From the NCBI RefSeq assembly GCF_035989265.1, contig NZ_JAYKZX010000003.1, positions 1,674,001-1,738,000 of the forward strand: a stretch of DNA of 64,000 bases. The letters are read 5' to 3'. A program made the translations under genes and the position numbers. The notes below the pieces were generated by a model. That model did no database searches. It was not told the DNA's origin and worked only from the letters and a program-made list of their open reading frames with translations. Below are positions 60,298 through 64,000 of the stretch, piece after piece (the first letter of the stretch is position 1; every line of letters begins with the position of its first letter). Source of the DNA: Sphingobium sp. HWE2-09. Its GTDB lineage: Bacteria > Pseudomonadota > Alphaproteobacteria > Sphingomonadales > Sphingomonadaceae.

Positions 60298-61137
60298 CTA
60301 TCGGCACAGATGCATGAAGTCGCGATCATAGCTTTTAAGATGCGCACCGCCATCGACGTAGAGCGTCTGGCCGGTGACGGCGCTGGCCTCCACCAGATAG
60401 AGGACCGCCTGCGCAATCTGCTCCGCCTGTGGCAGGCGGCCAAGCGGCATCATGTCCGCCAACCGTTCCATCTGCGCCGCGTCATAATCGGGCGTGGCGA
60501 TGGTAAGGCCGGGCGCGACCGCGTTGACCCGCACCTTGGGCGCCAGGCTGGTGGCGCTGGTGCGGGTCAGGCCCGCCAGCGCCAGCTTCGATAACGTGTA
60601 AGCCAGTTGGTCGGCATGGGGATGGTCGATGCGCTGGTCGAGGATGTTGACGATGCAGCGATCGCCGACCCCCGCCGGTATGGTGGCGAAGGCTTTGGTC
60701 AGCAGTGTCGGGGCGGCGCAGTTCACCGCATAATGGCGCATCAGATCGTCGGCCGTGACCGTGTCCAGTCGGTCCTGCCCGAACAACGCCGCGCTGTTGA
60801 TCAAGATGTCCGGCGGGCGGCCGAAGCGTTCTGCGACCTTCGCGACCAGTTCTTCCGCGCCTTCAGGATCGGCGAAATCAACCACGAACCCCTCCCACTC
60901 CGTCGCTTCCTCCTCAAAGGTCAGCGCCAGATGGGAATCGAGCCGGGTGTCGTGGCTGCCGTGGATGGCGAGCGAATGTCCTGCCTTCGCCAGCGCAGCG
61001 GCGATGACCCCGCCCAGCCGCCGGTGCCCGCCGGTGACGAGCGCCAGCCGCTTCTGCGCCAGCGGCGCGCCGACCGGCTCCGCCTCGCCGCGCGCCTTGC
61101 CCAGCGGGCGATAGGCAGGTTCGTCGTCGCTGCTCAT
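60298..61137 (-). CDS. SDR oxidoreductase, probable FolM/pteridine-reductase type
   Basis: 279 residues. Instead of the usual TGxxxGxG it has 'TGGHRRLGG' at residues 35-43, the Arg-containing motif seen in pteridine reductases and FolM; 'YTLSK' carries the catalytic Tyr and Lys; 'GQTLYVDGGAHL' ends the fold. A 28-residue N-terminal extension precedes the first strand. Its start overlaps the stop of folE (ATGA), which supports a role in reduced pterin (tetrahydromonapterin or dihydrofolate) metabolism. Confidence 0.85.
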   Translation of the reverse strand: MSSDDEPAYRPLGKARGEAEPVGAPLAQKRLALVTGGHRRLGGVIAAALAKAGHSLAIHGSHDTRLDSHLALTFEEEATEWEGFVVDFADPEGAEELVAKVAERFGRPPDILINSAALFGQDRLDTVTADDLMRHYAVNCAAPTLLTKAFATIPAGVGDRCIVNILDQRIDHPHADQLAYTLSKLALAGLTRTSATSLAPKVRVNAVAPGLTIATPDYDAAQMERLADMMPLGRLPQAEQIAQAVLYLVEASAVTGQTLYVDGGAHLKSYDRDFMHLCR

Positions 61138-61739
61138 GAAGCGATGAGCTTGAGCACTTCCTCCCGCGACTTTTCATCGTCGCGGAACACGCCCAGCATC
61201 CGGCTGGTCTTCATGATGACATTGGGGGTGCGCACCCCCCGCCCGGTCATGCAGCCATGGGTCGCTTCGATCACGACGGCGACGCCCTGGGGTTTCAGAT
61301 GTTCCCAGATGCAGTTGGCGACTTCCGACGTCAGCCGTTCCTGCACTTGCAACCGGTTGGCATAGGCGTGCAGCACGCGGGCAAGTTTCGATATGCCCAC
61401 CACATAGTCGCCCGGCAGATAGGCGATGTGCGCCTTGCCGACGATCGGCGCCATATGATGTTCGCAATGCGACTGGAACGGAATGTCCTTGAGCAGCACG
61501 ACGTCGTCATAGCCGCCGACCTCATGAAAGATGCGCGAGAGATGATAGGCCGGATCATCCTTGTAACCCCGGCAATATTCGCGCCAGGCGCGCGCGACCC
61601 GCTCGGGCGTTTCGACCAGGCCTTCGCGTTCGGGCGCGTCGCCCGACCAGCGGATCAGGGTACGGATCGCGTCGCTGACCTCGGTCGGCACCGCCATTTT
61701 CCCTTCGCCGTCAGTCTCCGCATCAAGGTCACATGCCAT
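61134..61739 (-). CDS. folE: GTP cyclohydrolase I
   Basis: 201 residues from the ATG at 61739; AAGGAG is about 12 bases upstream and longer frames lack homology. Zinc ligands are in 'SHCEHHMAPIVG' and 'ATHGCMTGRGVR'; 'NRLQVQERLTSEVA' is conserved. Converts GTP to dihydroneopterin triphosphate, the first step to folate and pterins. Coupled to the SDR gene. Confidence 0.97.
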   Translation of the reverse strand: MACDLDAETDGEGKMAVPTEVSDAIRTLIRWSGDAPEREGLVETPERVARAWREYCRGYKDDPAYHLSRIFHEVGGYDDVVLLKDIPFQSHCEHHMAPIVGKAHIAYLPGDYVVGISKLARVLHAYANRLQVQERLTSEVANCIWEHLKPQGVAVVIEATHGCMTGRGVRTPNVIMKTSRMLGVFRDDEKSREEVLKLIAS

Positions 61740-61895
61740 GGACAGGGCCACTCCTTTATCTAAGGATTTGGCATATGGCGGCTGGGGTCCGCGATGACCA
61801 GTGTCTTTCGGGCCGCTGGACACAAGATCACGGTGGTGGCAAGTCACGCGATGATCTGGATCGCTACACCATAATGTCTCTATACCTGATACCCC

Positions 61896-62495
61896 ATGCG
61901 CACTGAACGGATCGCCGCTGTCCTGCTGGCGGCCGGAACATCATCCCGCTTCGGCGAGGAAGACAAGCTGATGGCCGACCTGCGCGGCAAGCCCGTCGCC
62001 GCGCATACGCTGGAAACGGTGGCGTCGATGGCCTTTGCCGAACTGATCGGCGTGGTGCGGCCGATCGACCATGCGCCGGTGATCCATCGCAAGCTCGACC
62101 GGCGCGGCTATACGATCATCGTCAACGATCGGCCCGAAGACGGGATAGCGGGCAGCATCGTGCGCGCGGTCGAACATGTCATGCCGATCAATCGCATTCG
62201 CGGCATATTGATCTGCCTGGCCGACATGCCCGATGTGCCGCAGACCCATTATAACCGCATCTGCCTGGCGGCGGAGGACATAAGATCGGTGGTCGCCTCG
62301 ACCGACGGCTTCTCTTCCTCCCCGCCCGCCTTTATCGGGCGCAAGCATTTCCCCGAATTGCTGGCGCTCAAAGGCGATCAGGGCGCGCGGGCGCTGCTCA
62401 GCCATGGCATCCAGATCGAAACGAGCGGCCGTGTCCTGCACGATATCGATACGCCGGAGGATCTGCCCGGCTGGCGGCCAGTGACGCCGCAGTAA
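61896..62495 (+). CDS. MobA-like nucleotidyltransferase (MocA/molybdopterin cytidylyltransferase type)
   Basis: 199 residues. Nucleotide-binding 'VLLAAGTSSRFGEEDKLMA' (residues 9-27) and 'ICLADMPDVP' with the metal-binding Asp. Family members add CMP or GMP to molybdopterin for molybdoenzymes; no such enzyme lies nearby, so the acceptor is unsure. Divergent from folE; ends one base before the convergent MFS gene stop. Confidence 0.88.
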   Translation: MRTERIAAVLLAAGTSSRFGEEDKLMADLRGKPVAAHTLETVASMAFAELIGVVRPIDHAPVIHRKLDRRGYTIIVNDRPEDGIAGSIVRAVEHVMPINRIRGILICLADMPDVPQTHYNRICLAAEDIRSVVASTDGFSSSPPAFIGRKHFPELLALKGDQGARALLSHGIQIETSGRVLHDIDTPEDLPGWRPVTPQ

Positions 62496-62496
62496 T

Positions 62497-64000
62497 TTAG
62501 TTGGAGCGGGTGGGATCGGTCATCGGATCGCCCATTTCGCGCGGGTCGGGTGCGCGGCTGATCGGCAGCGATCCGGTCTGCCGTTCCAGCATCCGGTGGA
62601 CGACCGGCGGGTTCGGGCCGCTATGCAGCGCGTGGATCGCCTGGCTGTTATCGACATCGGCGACGGTGCGGCGCTGGTTATGGCGGACATAGTCGAGCCA
62701 GGTCGACACATGATAACGCTCGATCCACAGCGTCGGATCGCCCAGGTCGCGCATCAGCGACCAGCCATGAGCGCCGTCGCGCCGCCGGATGCGCCGCCGC
62801 TCGCTCATCGCCGCCAGGAACGGGACGACCGACCCCGCGGGAATGCGATATTCGATGGTGACGACCACCGGGCCGCTGCGCGGTTCGACCTGGACGGCCG
62901 TGTCGGGTTCGCGCCAGCTATTTTGCAGGTCGAGATTATCTTCGCCCACTTGCGGCAACCGCCGCAGCAGGCCCAGCATTGCGGCGGCGAACTGCGCGGC
63001 GGCGGAGGCGTAGAGCGCTTCGACCACGCCATGCTGCTCCGCGATCCAGCCGAACAGCCAGGCGCCGACCGCCATCCCGCCGAACGCCGTCATCTGATAG
63101 AGCGACACCGCCCGCGCCACGACCCAGCGCGGGGCGGACATCTGAACCGACACGTTGAAGGTCGCCAGCGCCGTGACCCAGCCCATGCCCGCCAGCATAT
63201 AGCCGAGCAAGGCGAGCGCGAGCCAGTTGCTGGCCCCCGTGATGGCCGTGCCGAGCGCCAGCACCAGCGCCGCTGAACGGACGATCGTTTCGACCGAAAA
63301 ACGCGCGCGCAGGTGGCGGGTCGACAGGGCGGCAAGCACCGCGCCGATACCGAACGCGCCGCTGGTCAGGCCGAAGGTCAAGGCACCACCGCCCAATATG
63401 TCGCGCGCGACCAGCGGCATCAGCGCCGACACCGCGCTGGCGCCCAGGCCAAAGGCGGCACCGCGCAGCAGCACCATCTGGATATTGGGCGACATGGCGA
63501 CGTAGCGGACCCCGGCCCGCATCGCGACGCCCAGCCTTTCGCGCGGCAGCAACTTGGGCGGCAGGTCGGGCCGCCAGCGGGCCAACACGGCCAGCAGCGC
63601 GATATAGCTGACGGCGTTGGTCAGGAACGCCGCCGCCGCGCCTGCGACCGCGACGATGACGCCGCCCAGCGCCGGGCCGACGCTGCGCGCCAGGTTGAAG
63701 CCCATGCTGTTCATCGCGACCGCGCTAGGCAGGATGGTGCGGGGCACCATGTCCCCCACCGACGCCTGCCACGCCGGGCCGTTGATCGCGGTGGCGCAAC
63801 CAATGAGAAAGGTGAAGCCGAGCAGCAGCCAAGGCGTCACCAGCCCCGCCCAGGCGGTGAGCGCCAGCGCGGTGGACACGATCAGCATCGCCGCCTGGCA
63901 CAGGATCATGACCTTGCGCCGGTCCAGATTGTCGGCGACCGCCCCGGCCCAGAGCGACAATAGCATGATCGGCAGCGTGGTGGCGGCCGGGACCAGCGCG
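62497..64000 (-). CDS. MFS transporter with C-terminal antibiotic-monooxygenase-like tail, N-terminus beyond window
   Basis: The visible 501 residues are open to the right edge, so the true start is outside. The membrane part ('LLSLWAGAVADNLDRRKVMI', 'SVGPALGGVIVAVAGAAAAF') is the MFS_3/EntS-like family. After about residue 375 follows a soluble domain ('VVVTIEYRIPAGSVVPFLAA', 'IERYHVSTWLDYVRHNQRRT') that resembles a dimeric alpha-beta barrel. Likely exports a siderophore, lipid or drug; substrate unknown. Confidence 0.88.
   Translation of the reverse strand, partial: ALVPAATTLPIMLLSLWAGAVADNLDRRKVMILCQAAMLIVSTALALTAWAGLVTPWLLLGFTFLIGCATAINGPAWQASVGDMVPRTILPSAVAMNSMGFNLARSVGPALGGVIVAVAGAAAAFLTNAVSYIALLAVLARWRPDLPPKLLPRERLGVAMRAGVRYVAMSPNIQMVLLRGAAFGLGASAVSALMPLVARDILGGGALTFGLTSGAFGIGAVLAALSTRHLRARFSVETIVRSAALVLALGTAITGASNWLALALLGYMLAGMGWVTALATFNVSVQMSAPRWVVARAVSLYQMTAFGGMAVGAWLFGWIAEQHGVVEALYASAAAQFAAAMLGLLRRLPQVGEDNLDLQNSWREPDTAVQVEPRSGPVVVTIEYRIPAGSVVPFLAAMSERRRIRRRDGAHGWSLMRDLGDPTLWIERYHVSTWLDYVRHNQRRTVADVDNSQAIHALHSGPNPPVVHRMLERQTGSLPISRAPDPREMGDPMTDPTRSN

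Overview
The window looks like chromosomal DNA of a high-GC alphaproteobacterium, most likely a sphingomonad (Sphingobium/Sphingomonas/Novosphingobium group; the genus cannot be fixed from sequence alone). The reasons are the tRNA-Trp-secE-nusG-rplK-rplA order, a long TonB-dependent receptor, an RcnB-like exported protein, a circularly permuted ATP-grasp/alpha-E/transglutaminase/Anbu operon, and many intergenic palindromes of the kind common in this family. No rRNA, CRISPR array, prophage or insertion sequence was seen. Two tRNAs are present (Trp-CCA and Met-CAT).

Layout. 1-2.6 kb: end of an acyl-activating locus (AMP ligase, acetyltransferase, acyl carrier protein), probably exosortase/exopolysaccharide related. 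2.7-7.3 kb: trxB, a BrkB-type membrane protein, then tRNA-Trp, secE, nusG, rplK, rplA with a clear terminator. 7.5-13.3 kb: DEAD-box helicase, iron-sulfur photolyase, Kef-type antiporter and two small membrane proteins. 13.4-21 kb: rplU-rpmA, acetyltransferases, a TetR regulator divergent from a predicted metal enzyme, obgE, proB and an epimerase. 21.2-25.3 kb: a four-gene minus-strand operon (ATP-grasp, alpha-E, transglutaminase-like, Anbu proteasome-like hydrolase), the most intriguing system here because its chemistry can be predicted but its substrate is unknown. 25.6-29.8 kb: tRNA-Met, ferredoxin-reductase-type flavoprotein, 2H phosphoesterase, peroxiredoxin, mltG. 29.9-33.9 kb: fatty-acid synthesis genes fabD, fabG, acpP, fabF, with a GxxExxY gene bounded by 29-bp inverted repeats inserted between fabD and fabG. 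34-39.3 kb: a MacAB-TolC-like efflux system whose ATPase and permease genes are separated by 270 bp of nested repeats.

39.4-44.8 kb: a small exported peptide, RcnB-like protein, BLUF photoreceptor, GntP permease, rpsF-rpsR-rplI and an outer-membrane barrel. 45-51 kb: small envelope proteins, DUF808, MATE exporter, WYL-like protein, an ABC-2 exporter whose permease is frameshifted, and a methyltransferase. 51-60.2 kb: valine/isobutyrate catabolism (LysR regulator, acyl-CoA dehydrogenase, hydroxyisobutyryl-CoA hydrolase, mmsB, enoyl-CoA hydratase) interrupted by a dipeptidase/TonB-receptor pair. 60.3-64 kb: folE with a pteridine-reductase-like partner, a MobA-like nucleotidyltransferase and an MFS exporter cut by the right edge.

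Across the window at least three families of intergenic palindromes recur. One has a constant design of two 27-nt complementary arms around a 12-nt centre (66 bp in total). These explain many hairpins between genes, and they also create spurious N-terminal extensions if the longest reading frames are accepted.
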